From positions 1 through 59,772 of the forward strand of contig NZ_JAENYR010000016.1 of NCBI RefSeq assembly GCF_016841685.1: a stretch of 59,772 bases of DNA, given 5' to 3'. The position numbers and the translations under genes are program-made. The stretch is from Thiohalomonas denitrificans. Its GTDB lineage: Bacteria > Pseudomonadota > Gammaproteobacteria > Thiohalomonadales > Thiohalomonadaceae. Under the pieces are notes generated by a model. That model had not been told where the DNA came from. It did not search any database and saw only the letters and a list, made by a program, of their open reading frames with translations. Positions 35,758-43,770 of this stretch are shown one piece after another. Each line of letters begins with the position of its first letter. Positions within the stretch are counted from its first letter, which is position 1.

Positions 35758-36267
35758 TCATTGCTCGGCTAAGTCATACGCAGGGCTATTGCCCGCATGC
35801 ATCTTCGCCATGTACTTAACATCAAGTACTGATACATCCTTGCCGTTCTTTTTTCTGCGCAAGGGGGTCATATAGTTATACGTGATTTCAACAGGAACTT
35901 CGTCACCAATTTCCGAAAGCAAGCCCCCGTACTGCCCAGCTTGATACCTCAGTGCTTTCCCTGGCGCCAATATCGGAATTTTTATATTCAAGAAGCTTGA
36001 CCTATCTATGTCGCTCGGTCCGTTAATCCCCCAGCAGTTAATAGGGATAGGATTCGAGAAAGTTACATCTCTAGCTGTGCCACCGTCATGGTTACATATG
36101 ACAAGGTCTATCACTGAGCCAACATCATTACTTGGTTCATAATGTGCGATTACGTTTGGTTTTGACTGCCGATAAACTGCTAGATACGCAACAGCGACCG
36201 CAAGAAAGGTAGCTATGGGGCTGATTATGTAAAATAGAATCTGAAAGTTTGTTGGATCAGTTAGCAT
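35758..36267 (-). CDS. Integron cassette: membrane-anchored protein, unknown
   Basis: A 169-residue protein with one N-terminal membrane helix (FQILFYIISPIATFLAVAVA), then a beta-rich domain (NVIAHYEPSNDVGSVIDLVI and CNHDGGTARDVTFSNP) that resembles the immunoglobulin-like domains attached to single-helix proteins found in cassettes and prophages. The C-terminus is hydrophilic. Family not recognised. No strong ribosome-binding site. Lower GC than the chromosome. Bounded by attC sites C and D. Confidence 0.65.
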   Translation of the reverse strand: MLTDPTNFQILFYIISPIATFLAVAVAYLAVYRQSKPNVIAHYEPSNDVGSVIDLVICNHDGGTARDVTFSNPIPINCWGINGPSDIDRSSFLNIKIPILAPGKALRYQAGQYGGLLSEIGDEVPVEITYNYMTPLRRKKNGKDVSVLDVKYMAKMHAGNSPAYDLAEQ

Positions 36268-36295
36268 ATTAGTACGTCCACGTATTATCCTTGAT

Positions 36296-36379
36296 GCCTA
36301 ACGCCCGCAACACGCGCGGCTTTGCAGTGAAGGCGAAGCCGCAACGAAAAAGACGTCGCTGTGCCTGCGATTGTTAAGC
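36296..36379 (-). other. attC recombination site D
   Basis: In cassette orientation it starts GCTTAAC and ends GTTAGGC, both exact matches to RYYYAAC and GTTRRRY, with inner complementary parts (GTTGCGGCTTCGCC and GCAAAGCCGCGC). Length 84 bp. The clearest attC in the array. Confidence 0.85.
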
Positions 36380-36429
36380 ATTCATTGCGTCACAGTGGGC
36401 GAAAAATACTTCGTCATTGGCAATCTTGC

Positions 36430-36576
36430 CTAATCATACTGGTGCTCGATATATCCGATACCAAAGAGTGTCACCACCAGTAAAGCAGATGCTAGGATTC
36501 TGAAACAAAACAACCTGAACTTGTTTGCCCAATCATGTCTAGCCTCAAGCTTCAACTCCTTTTCTTTGAGCGCCAC
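36430..36576 (-). CDS. Possible small membrane protein or frame-shifted tail
   Basis: A 48-residue frame from a GTG: VALKEKELKLEARHDWANKF then RLFCFRILASALLVVTLFGI, one membrane helix, ending HQYD. The frame stays open upstream, overlapping the 89-residue gene in a different frame (LLNQVSSFLESISGLKLRR), so this may be the natural C-terminus of that protein, separated by a frameshift near 36640. No start signal decides between the two readings. Confidence 0.4.
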   Translation of the reverse strand: MALKEKELKLEARHDWANKFRLFCFRILASALLVVTLFGIGYIEHQYD

Positions 36577-36617
36577 CCCTTTCGCGACTCTTCGGAGTTT
36601 AAGTCCTGAAATGCTCT

Positions 36618-36887
36618 CTAGAAACGAAGAAACTTGATTAAGGAGTTTTCAAGGTCGTCTTTCAGTACAAAAAAATCTTCGGGCTCATCAGCATCAATAG
36701 CCTTATCTTTCAGTTCTTCCAAAGCCGCAAGATCAAGTTCCTCTAGCCTTTTCTCAAAATCTTCTCGCACTTCCGCCCTTGTGCGATTATCAGGAACACG
36801 TATTTGAGGAGGTTCATAGCCTCCCACACTGTCCGAAAGTGCTTGTAAATTTTGCATGATACTCGAAGGATCGAACCGTCCAGCCAT
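36618..36887 (-). CDS. Integron cassette: small acidic protein, unknown
   Basis: An 89-residue hydrophilic, acidic, mainly helical protein (REDFEKRLEELDLAALEELK). Family not recognised. AAAGGG lies 8 nt before the ATG. It is the last cassette gene on this side; its attC is site D. The downstream frame described at 36430-36576 may be its continuation. An inverted repeat lies upstream at 36919-36963. Confidence 0.6.
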   Translation of the reverse strand: MAGRFDPSSIMQNLQALSDSVGGYEPPQIRVPDNRTRAEVREDFEKRLEELDLAALEELKDKAIDADEPEDFFVLKDDLENSLIKFLRF

Positions 36888-36918
36888 ATCGAAACCCTTT
36901 CTTTCGCTTAACCGTGGT

Positions 36919-36963
36919 TTATACAGAATACGTAATTTGTCATGTTATACCGATTCTGTATAA
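36919..36963. promoter_or_regulatory. 11-bp inverted repeat upstream of the last cassette gene
   Basis: TTATACAGAAT (36919-36929) and ATTCTGTATAA (36953-36963) are a perfect inverted pair 23 bp apart in an AT-rich stretch. It may be an operator or the end of a lost element; no integrase gene is near to suggest an attI site. Confidence 0.4.
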
Positions 36964-37044
36964 CACCGTGAAAAACCGAAAACCGTCTGAGCACTGCTAC
37001 ATAGGCCAAGTGGGCTTGTTGTAAGTGGCGCGATCGGCGTCTGT

Positions 37045-37977
37045 TCAGGTTTGGTCGCTTTCGGCTGCATGTCGCAATCCTGCTATCTTGTTTTCACAGA
37101 CTTCCGCCGTCAGTTCCTTCAAATCCTCAACCCGTTTGGCGATGGCGCTCAGTTCTTCGTCGGTGATGGCGTACCGCTTGCTGTAGCGGGCGTCGACGTA
37201 GGCGCGGCGGAGGAGGTCGAAGAGACGTTTGTTTTGGTCGGTGTCTTTGGGGAAGACATCGGTGAAGCGGGGGTCGAAGCCGGCGGCCTGGTTGATCAGG
37301 TTCTGGAGGTCGTGCTCCTTGGGGCGGTAGCCGGTCTGGACGAGGAGGAGACAGGTGATGTAGCGCTCGGCCGATTGGTGCAGCTGGAATGCGGCGATCT
37401 TGAGGCGCCCACGGGACTGGTAGAACCCTACACCCTCAAAGAATCCATCGGCGCTATCCATCCACTCCTCGAAATACTCCTCCGCATGTCGCAATCGCGT
37501 TTTTGGCGGCAACTCCTTTGGCGGCCGTGCCAGCTTGTAGCGGCCGGAGTCATAGAGCAGGTACCCCTCTTTGAGGATGTCCATGAAGAAGTAGCGCCGT
37601 TCGGAGAGCATCTGGTTGACGTGGTGGATGGTGTGGACGATGTAGTTGACGCGGGTGCCGTCTGCTCGCGGCTCCAGGGCGTCTTTGAGGTCGTTGTCGT
37701 AGGCGACGTTGCGTTCGCTCTTTTTGTCCGCGGTGACGATGAGGATGTCGAAGTCGGAGTGGTATTCGTAGGTGATGTGGTCCTCTTCGTAGCGGTCTTC
37801 GACCCAGTCGCCGCGGGCGTGGGAGCCGAAGAGGATGATCATCTCGATATCGTGGCGCTCGCGGATGGCGGCGACGATTGCATTCAGCTCGTCGAGCTTG
37901 GAGGCGGGTAGGTGTTTGGGCCGTTTTTTCATTTTGTACCAGGCCGGCGGGCCGGCGGTTTCCATGATTGCGCTCAT
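37045..37977 (-). CDS. Nucleotidyltransferase-HEPN fusion protein
   Basis: A 310-residue protein. The N-terminal nucleotidyltransferase has ILFGSHARGDW (the GSxxxGD motif) and the catalytic DFDILIV (DxD). The C-terminal half is a HEPN domain: RHAEEYFEEWMDSADGF, AAFQLHQSAERYITCLLLVQ, then GYRPKEHDLQNL. Separate nucleotidyltransferase and HEPN proteins often form toxin-antitoxin pairs (MntA-HepT); here both are in one chain. The ATG at 37977 overlaps the stop of the 75-residue gene upstream (ATGA), so the two are coupled; a longer start would re-read that gene. The RxxxxH ribonuclease motif is not clear in the HEPN part. Confidence 0.85.
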   Translation of the reverse strand: MSAIMETAGPPAWYKMKKRPKHLPASKLDELNAIVAAIRERHDIEMIILFGSHARGDWVEDRYEEDHITYEYHSDFDILIVTADKKSERNVAYDNDLKDALEPRADGTRVNYIVHTIHHVNQMLSERRYFFMDILKEGYLLYDSGRYKLARPPKELPPKTRLRHAEEYFEEWMDSADGFFEGVGFYQSRGRLKIAAFQLHQSAERYITCLLLVQTGYRPKEHDLQNLINQAAGFDPRFTDVFPKDTDQNKRLFDLLRRAYVDARYSKRYAITDEELSAIAKRVEDLKELTAEVCENKIAGLRHAAESDQT

Positions 37978-38201
37978 GCCCGGTCCTCCCTGTCGAAGAA
38001 CTTCGAGTTGATGTCGCGGACACAGGCTTCGAGGCAATCCAAATCCTGTTCCAGCCGGCTGGCCAGGTCCTGGAGGACATGGGCACAGGCGGCCCGGTCC
38101 ACATCCTGGAGGTCGGTGGACGGCAACAGCAAGTCGGCGAGCAGGCGCACTTGCGACGCAGCCAGGAGGAGCTCCTCCCTGGCGTTTTTGTGTTCTTCCA
38201 T
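37974..38201 (-). CDS. Small helical protein coupled to the NT-HEPN gene
   Basis: A 75-residue, mostly helical, acidic protein (NAREELLLAASQVRLLADLL, then CAHVLQDLASRLEQDLDCLE) with three cysteines. Family not recognised. AGGAGA lies 6 nt before the ATG. Overlap with the NT-HEPN gene suggests the two are made together, perhaps as partners in one complex (inference). The stretch 38202-38480 upstream has no gene. Confidence 0.65.
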   Translation of the reverse strand: MEEHKNAREELLLAASQVRLLADLLLPSTDLQDVDRAACAHVLQDLASRLEQDLDCLEACVRDINSKFFDREDRA

Positions 38202-38480
38202 AGTGTTCTCCTGATAGTTCTTCCGTGTGTCCCCGGGGCAATCCTTCTGGGGCACGATGAGCTATCAGGTGCGGCGGGTTTGTTTCCCTGGTGCCCGGGT
38301 GTTAGGCGCAGAGGGTTTTCTATTACGCCCTCACTCGGACCGACTTCACCGGGTGCTTCGGCCGCCTGAATCGGGTTTATCGTAATCGATGGGTGGGGCA
38401 AGCACAAACAGCGGCCTCGATGTCGGATCGAACGCACATCGATGTTGATGTGCGGAGTAGTGCGCGGGAGAGGGTGTTAC

Positions 38481-38817
38481 TCAGGATCGGCTATTCCGAA
38501 GTAGCTCCTCTAGTGGCGCAACAATGGAAGGCAAGTCATTCTGCACTATCTCCCAGATAGTCTTCGGATCGGCACCGAAGTATTCGTGGGCGAGCAAATC
38601 GCGCAGGGTCCGCATTTCTTTCCACGGAATGCCGGCCGCCGACGCTTGGATTTTTCCCGGAACGTGGTTGGCTGCTTCACCGATGATCTCAAGGTTACGG
38701 ATCACCGCGTCCAGAACCATTTCATTATTGTTGAAGCTTTCGAAATCCAGCCCTTCCGTGAGCGCTGTATCTTGGCGATGCTCTGCAAGATGTCGCGGAT
38801 ACGAAAATCCCACTCCC
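38481..38817 (-). pseudogene. HepT-like (DUF86) gene, frame-shifted and cut by a MITE
   Basis: The C-terminal part reads AVIRNLEIIGEAANHVPGKI, PWKEMRTLRDLLAHEYFGAD, then PKTIWEIVQNDLP, the core of HepT/DUF86 proteins, with the Rx4-6H motif in RDLLAHEYFG. Upstream the true N-terminus (FRIRDILQSIAKIQR) lies in another frame, joined near 38750 by an apparent 1-bp deletion. The 5' end stops at the MITE-like element at 38818, so the start codon is lost. The usual MntA partner is absent. Confidence 0.75.
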
Positions 38818-39028
38818 AGCAGCCTGTCGGACTTAGGTGCCCGTAGCGAGAAAGGTGGGAGAGTGAGACCAGATTTACCCGATTTCGAGGCGAATTGTTG
38901 CTCTACGCAACGAGAAATCGGGGAAATCTGGGCCGCTCTTCCATCGGCGCATGCCTACAGGGATGTAGACATTAGACAACGCAGGAGCATGTTGTCGAGT
39001 AGGAGCATCCTAAGTCCGACAGGCTGCT
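38818..39028. mobile_element. 211-bp MITE-like element with perfect 20-bp ends
   Basis: AGCAGCCTGTCGGACTTAGG (38818-38837) and its exact inverse (39009-39028) bound the element. Inside is a second inverted pair (CCGATTTCGAGGCG / GAGAAATCGGGG near 38880-38935). It carries no transposase, so an autonomous relative elsewhere would be needed to move it. It interrupts the HepT gene on its left. Confidence 0.85.
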
Positions 39029-39111
39029 AGAGAGCGGATCGCGCGGCCGTTGCCGCCGCTCTCACCCGTTCCGGTGCGGTGCCACCAGTGAGGGGGTGGA
39101 TGAGCCTCAGA
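39027..39111 (-). pseudogene. C-terminal scrap of an argininosuccinate lyase-like gene
   Basis: The frame LTGGTAPERVRAAATAARSA resembles the intact ArgH end ([20 protein letters not shown]), including the conserved GGTAP. Its stop lies across the MITE border. Only about 25 codons are recognisable. The rest of the gap 39112-39351 shows nothing clear. Confidence 0.45.
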
Positions 39112-39351
39112 CCTGCGAACAGCGCTCGCGGAGTTCGGCTTGCCGCGCCGGAATTATCCAAGAACACCCTTCTGCGCATGCCTTCTCGACTTTTGGCCGA
39201 AGTCGCATCGATCTGAGGCGGCAATGCCTGTTATGGCAATTGTGGGATTTCCTTCGTCTTCTTACGATGGGTGTCCACGTAAGCCGTCGTCAAATTAAGA
39301 TCTATCATGTTTTTTGATCCCCTGTCAGGTTGGCTATCCCTTGTAGCTTTT

Positions 39352-39777
39352 TCATTCAGCACCCCCAGGTTTCCGGTTCGTGATCGCGGCGGCGAAATCA
39401 TTCAATACCTGGATCGTCTCCGTTGCATAGTGCTCCGACAGTTTCTCTTGTAATACCTTGAGGTCACGGTGCGCAACCGTAAGCTTACTCTCCCCTAGTG
39501 CGGTTATCTGGATGAGAAACGAGCGACGGTCCACTGGGTGCTCTTCCGTAGAGAGGATTTTGGCGCGGACGAGCTCGTTTACCATCACACTCGCCGACGC
39601 ACGGGTAATTTTCAGGTACTTGCTGATCTGCGTGACGGTCGGCTCAGGGGCGCTTTCCAGAAATGTCAGCAAACGAAACTGAGATACCTTCAGCCCGGAA
39701 TACATAAGTGATATAGCGGTGTTCCGCTCTAATTGCTGCGCGGCATGGATTAGCGCAACGACATCCAGCTGTTCCAT
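39352..39777 (-). CDS. MarR-family regulator
   Basis: A 141-residue winged-helix regulator. The HTH is in EPTVTQISKYLKITRASASV, followed by MVNELVRAKILS and the wing HPVDRRSFLIQIT, in which DRR is the conserved wing-tip motif. The ATG at 39777 is chosen over a TTG one codon earlier. The gene is divergent from dsrE2 with a 193-bp intergenic region containing a palindrome suited to a MarR dimer, so it probably controls dsrE2 and itself. There is no Cys that would suggest redox sensing; the signal is unknown. Confidence 0.88.
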   Translation of the reverse strand: MEQLDVVALIHAAQQLERNTAISLMYSGLKVSQFRLLTFLESAPEPTVTQISKYLKITRASASVMVNELVRAKILSTEEHPVDRRSFLIQITALGESKLTVAHRDLKVLQEKLSEHYATETIQVLNDFAAAITNRKPGGAE

Positions 39778-39798
39778 CAATGGGGTTCTCTGCGCTCG

Positions 39799-39819
39799 TT
39801 TGTTAAGGCAACTAACAAA
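39799..39819. promoter_or_regulatory. Candidate MarR operator
   Basis: TTTGTTA, seven bases, then TAACAAA: perfect 7-bp arms, 22 bp before the MarR start codon and in the region shared with dsrE2. Size and symmetry match known MarR-family operators. Confidence 0.65.
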
Positions 39820-39970
39820 ATATTTCTATTTGTCACCAGCCCACGTGAAGGTTTAACTGATCTGCACGAGGAAAAGACTATAGGGAATCTCGGCTGGCAG
39901 AACAACGCTAATGGTCTACACGTCCCGTGGCTGATTCCGCGCACTAAACACAAGTAGAGGAACAAAGGAT

Positions 39971-40540
39971 ATGACGGCAAGCACCACACCACACGCAGAA
40001 CAGAAAACGGATATGGAGATACGGGTTTCAGCACTCGAATCTGAGCTAAAGGCACTGAAATCCCGGGTACCCGAAGATCGGGTCTCAATCATTCTTCTAT
40101 CGGATAGCTTCGACAAGGCCATGGCCGCGTTTATGATGGCTAATGGCGCTACGGCCATGGGCATGGAAGTTTCTATGTTCTTCACCTTTTGGGGGTGTAG
40201 CGTGATCAAGAAGGGCCGCAAATTGAAGGGGAAAAAGTTTTCGCACAAGCTCATCAACACCATGCTTCCTGGCAGCAGTCGCGATCTGGCCCCGTCGAAG
40301 ATGGCATACGGGCGGCTCGGGCGGCGGTTTTTCAACTACATGATGAAGGGGGAAATGGCTTCACTGGAGGAACAGATAGAAATCGCCAAGGAGTCCGGCG
40401 TTCATTTCCAAATCTGCGCACCATCACTGGGCTTGATGGGATTCGAAGAAGATGAATGGGTCGTTCCCGTAGATGTCTGTGGCGTCGCAGCCATGTATGG
40501 CGCTGCTCTCAATGCCCGCACCGCCTACTTCATCTCGTAA
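39971..40540 (+). CDS. DsrE2-like (DsrE/DsrF/DrsH family) sulfur-carrier-related protein
   Basis: A 189-residue cytoplasmic or membrane-associated protein. MANGATAMGMEVSMFFTFWG, the LINTMLPGSSRDLAPSK stretch and SGVHFQICAPSLGLMGF mark the DsrE2 family; CAPSLG holds the conserved Cys (elsewhere CTMSMD) thought to carry sulfur. In sulfur oxidisers dsrE2 normally sits with rhodanese and tusA; here it is alone with a MarR regulator. AAAGGAT lies just upstream of the ATG. A coiled N-terminus (residues 12-35) precedes the domain. Confidence 0.88.
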   Translation: MTASTTPHAEQKTDMEIRVSALESELKALKSRVPEDRVSIILLSDSFDKAMAAFMMANGATAMGMEVSMFFTFWGCSVIKKGRKLKGKKFSHKLINTMLPGSSRDLAPSKMAYGRLGRRFFNYMMKGEMASLEEQIEIAKESGVHFQICAPSLGLMGFEEDEWVVPVDVCGVAAMYGAALNARTAYFIS

Positions 40541-40561
40541 TCCAACGTGCAGCCACTATGC

Positions 40562-40602
40562 CGAAACGGTTCCGTCTGGCAAGTCAGACGAAGCCGTTTC
40601 CC
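40562..40602 (+). terminator. Stem-loop after dsrE2
   Basis: GAAACGGTTCCGTCTG (40563-40578) pairs with CAGACGAAGCCGTTTC (40585-40600), 14 of 16 positions. No T-run follows, so termination strength is doubtful. The rest of 40603-40839 has no gene; GGATTAATAGAAGTGCC at 40811-40827 repeats the tail of the 25391 frame. Confidence 0.45.
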
Positions 40603-40839
40603 GCGAAACGAAGGCTTGGCCATTATGAGAATATCGCGGTGACATTTACTTGATGAAGCCATTCCCCGGATGGAGTTCCCTGTCACTAACTGTGCTTGAT
40701 GTGTGTGTGGAATCCAGACCCATTCTTCTCAATGTCTTTGGCGCCAAATGCACGTGACGGGACGTGAATTGGCGCCTTGCCAAAAAAAACGGCCCCGAGT
40801 CCGAAGGGTTGGATTAATAGAAGTGCCGCATGCCGAAGT

Positions 40840-41589
40840 CTACTCAAACCGCCCGATTCGAAGAGTCAGCGGCCAGCAGACGCGGCGAAGTTTGGACGGG
40901 TCACCCCAGGCGTCCTCCAGCACTCTTCGGATCTCTTCGACTGCATCACGGCGGGTCGCCTCGGTGAAGCGATTGGTGGCCGACCAGCTGTTGAGGTAGC
41001 CCAACAGACGCGCCAAATCCCAGTGCGCCTCCATTGAATAGCCAAGCGGCTCAATTTCACGGAACGGAAACGGCAGCCCGCGATAGCCGTTTTCGACAAA
41101 ACGCCGTTCCAGTGGCCAGTATGGCTCCAGCACATGACTGTATAACCGATCAATCACCGCATCTACAGCCTCATCCACGCTCAGAAGGTTATAACACCAA
41201 ACGGCAATGACACCGCCCGGTGCCAGAACCCGACGCACCTCAGTGTAAAAGCGATCGACATCAAACCAATGCAGTGCCTGCGCCACCGTGACCAAATCCA
41301 CCGATCCCTTTTCCAATCCGCTCCGTTCTGCAGGGGCAACCCGGTAGACCACCTTTGAGATCGGTTCCGCAGCAGCGAGCTGTTCCGCACTGGCGTCTGT
41401 CGCAACCACCGATTCAAAGTGCGCCGCGAGTCCGAGGGCGGCCTGCCCGGAACCCGTTGCACAGTCCCACGCCTTTCGATGCGAAGGCGCCAGATCCGCC
41501 AGGTACTCGAACAGTGCTGCCGGGTAACCAGGTCGATAACGGGCATAGTTCCCTGCCAGAGCGGAAAAGTGGTCACGAAAGGCTGTCAT
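40840..41589 (-). CDS. Class I SAM-dependent methyltransferase
   Basis: A 249-residue methyltransferase. It starts FRDHFSALAGNYARYRPGYP, typical of a subgroup acting on small molecules; motif I is WDCATGSGQAALGLA, then VVATDASAEQL, APAERSGLEKGSVDLVTVAQ and ALHWFDVDRFYTEVRRVLAP. The substrate cannot be told. The frame continues upstream in phase into a ParE-like toxin remnant (to 41724 and beyond), but homology starts at the ATG at 41589. No clear ribosome-binding site, so an N-terminally extended fused protein cannot be excluded. Confidence 0.85.
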   Translation of the reverse strand: MTAFRDHFSALAGNYARYRPGYPAALFEYLADLAPSHRKAWDCATGSGQAALGLAAHFESVVATDASAEQLAAAEPISKVVYRVAPAERSGLEKGSVDLVTVAQALHWFDVDRFYTEVRRVLAPGGVIAVWCYNLLSVDEAVDAVIDRLYSHVLEPYWPLERRFVENGYRGLPFPFREIEPLGYSMEAHWDLARLLGYLNSWSATNRFTEATRRDAVEEIRRVLEDAWGDPSKLRRVCWPLTLRIGRFE

Positions 41590-41619
41590 CGATCGTTTCG
41601 TCCATCTCTTGGGCGGACC

Positions 41620-41835
41620 ATCACGTAAAAAATAAATGGCATAGGGGAAACGGCGCGACAGGGCCCGGCGCACAGAACCGAAAACCTTTGTATAGAGTTC
41701 GGGCTGCTCCTCAATGGAGATCATTACCCGATCGAGTTCCCCAATAAAAACGCGCCCAAGGCTCTCCTTTTGGCGTGCATACCACTCGAAAGCGGTGCGG
41801 ATATCGGCCTACTCCTCCTTGCGTAAAATCAGCAC
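41620..41835 (-). pseudogene. ParE/RelE-type toxin remnant
   Basis: From a GTG: VLILRKEE, a TAG stop, then ADIRTAFEWYARQKESLGRV, FIGELDRVMISIEEQPELYT and VRRALSRRFPYAIYFLRDG. This is the ParE/RelE plasmid-stabilisation toxin pattern, lacking its last residues. The stop at codon 9 inactivates it. Its sequence runs in frame into the methyltransferase gene. Confidence 0.78.
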
Positions 41836-41838
41836 GGG

Positions 41839-42054
41839 TCAGTCCCTTAGAACCCTTTCCCGAACCTCTTGCCATGGCGTCCCCTGCGACGGATCAGCGT
41901 GATAACTCGAGTCTCTTTTCCAGTTCATCTTTGTGCCACTCGGGGACAGCCACCGCCTCGGGTAGTTCGGCGATAGAGTCCCAAAGGTCTTCAACGAGCT
42001 GGATGCGCTGGTCGAGGGGTATTCGGCTATGTCCGAGGCGGATAGTTTTTCCAT
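41839..42054 (-). pseudogene. Addiction-module antitoxin remnant
   Basis: Pieces in two frames: MEKLSASDIAE, then IPLDQRIQLVEDLWDSIAEL followed by PEWHKDELEKRLELSR, then HADPSQGTPWQEVRERVL. Together they match the short antitoxin family (TIGR02574-type) found before ParE-like toxins. Two frameshifts break it. It lies in the right place, directly upstream of the toxin remnant. Confidence 0.78.
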
Positions 42055-42106
42055 GATCACTCTCCGGAGCGTTTGCCCTCGTCCCTGCTAATCGTCTCAA
42101 GTGAGA

Positions 42107-43498
<1,392 letters not shown>

Positions 43499-43550
43499 TG
43501 CGGGACATAACCGGTCGGGGAATGGAATGGGGGGAGTATAACACTGAAGG

Positions 43551-43730
43551 GCTAGTGGCTAATGGCTAGTGGCTAGTGGCTAGTGGCGAGTGGCGAGGGA
43601 TGAGGGATGAGGGATGAGAAATGAGGGATGAGAAATGAGAGTTGCCTCTCACCCTTTCACTCCTCGCCCCTCGCCCCTCGCCACTCGCCCCTCGCCACTC
43701 GCCACTAGCCACTAGCTAGCCACTAGCCAG
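43551..43730. repeat. Heptanucleotide repeat forming a large inverted repeat
   Basis: The left arm has repeated TAGTGGC, GAGTGGC and then GATGAGG units (43551-43635); the right arm has CTCGCCC, CTCGCCA and CTAGCCA units (43661-43728), the complement in reverse order. The units are seven bases long with drift. The arms could form a long imperfect hairpin. It fills most of the argH-algZ intergenic region. Confidence 0.88.
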
Positions 43731-43770
43731 GGTTACCTGAGGACTTTGTCGTGGTTATGATGCAGTTTGA

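Noticed and set aside
37550-38437. 295-residue minus frame over the NT-HEPN region
   Set aside because: Arg/Pro/His-rich shadow in another frame of the NT-HEPN gene.
43551-43730. CRISPR array
   Set aside because: Repeats are 7 bp, drifting and without spacers; it is an inverted heptamer repeat, and no cas gene is present.
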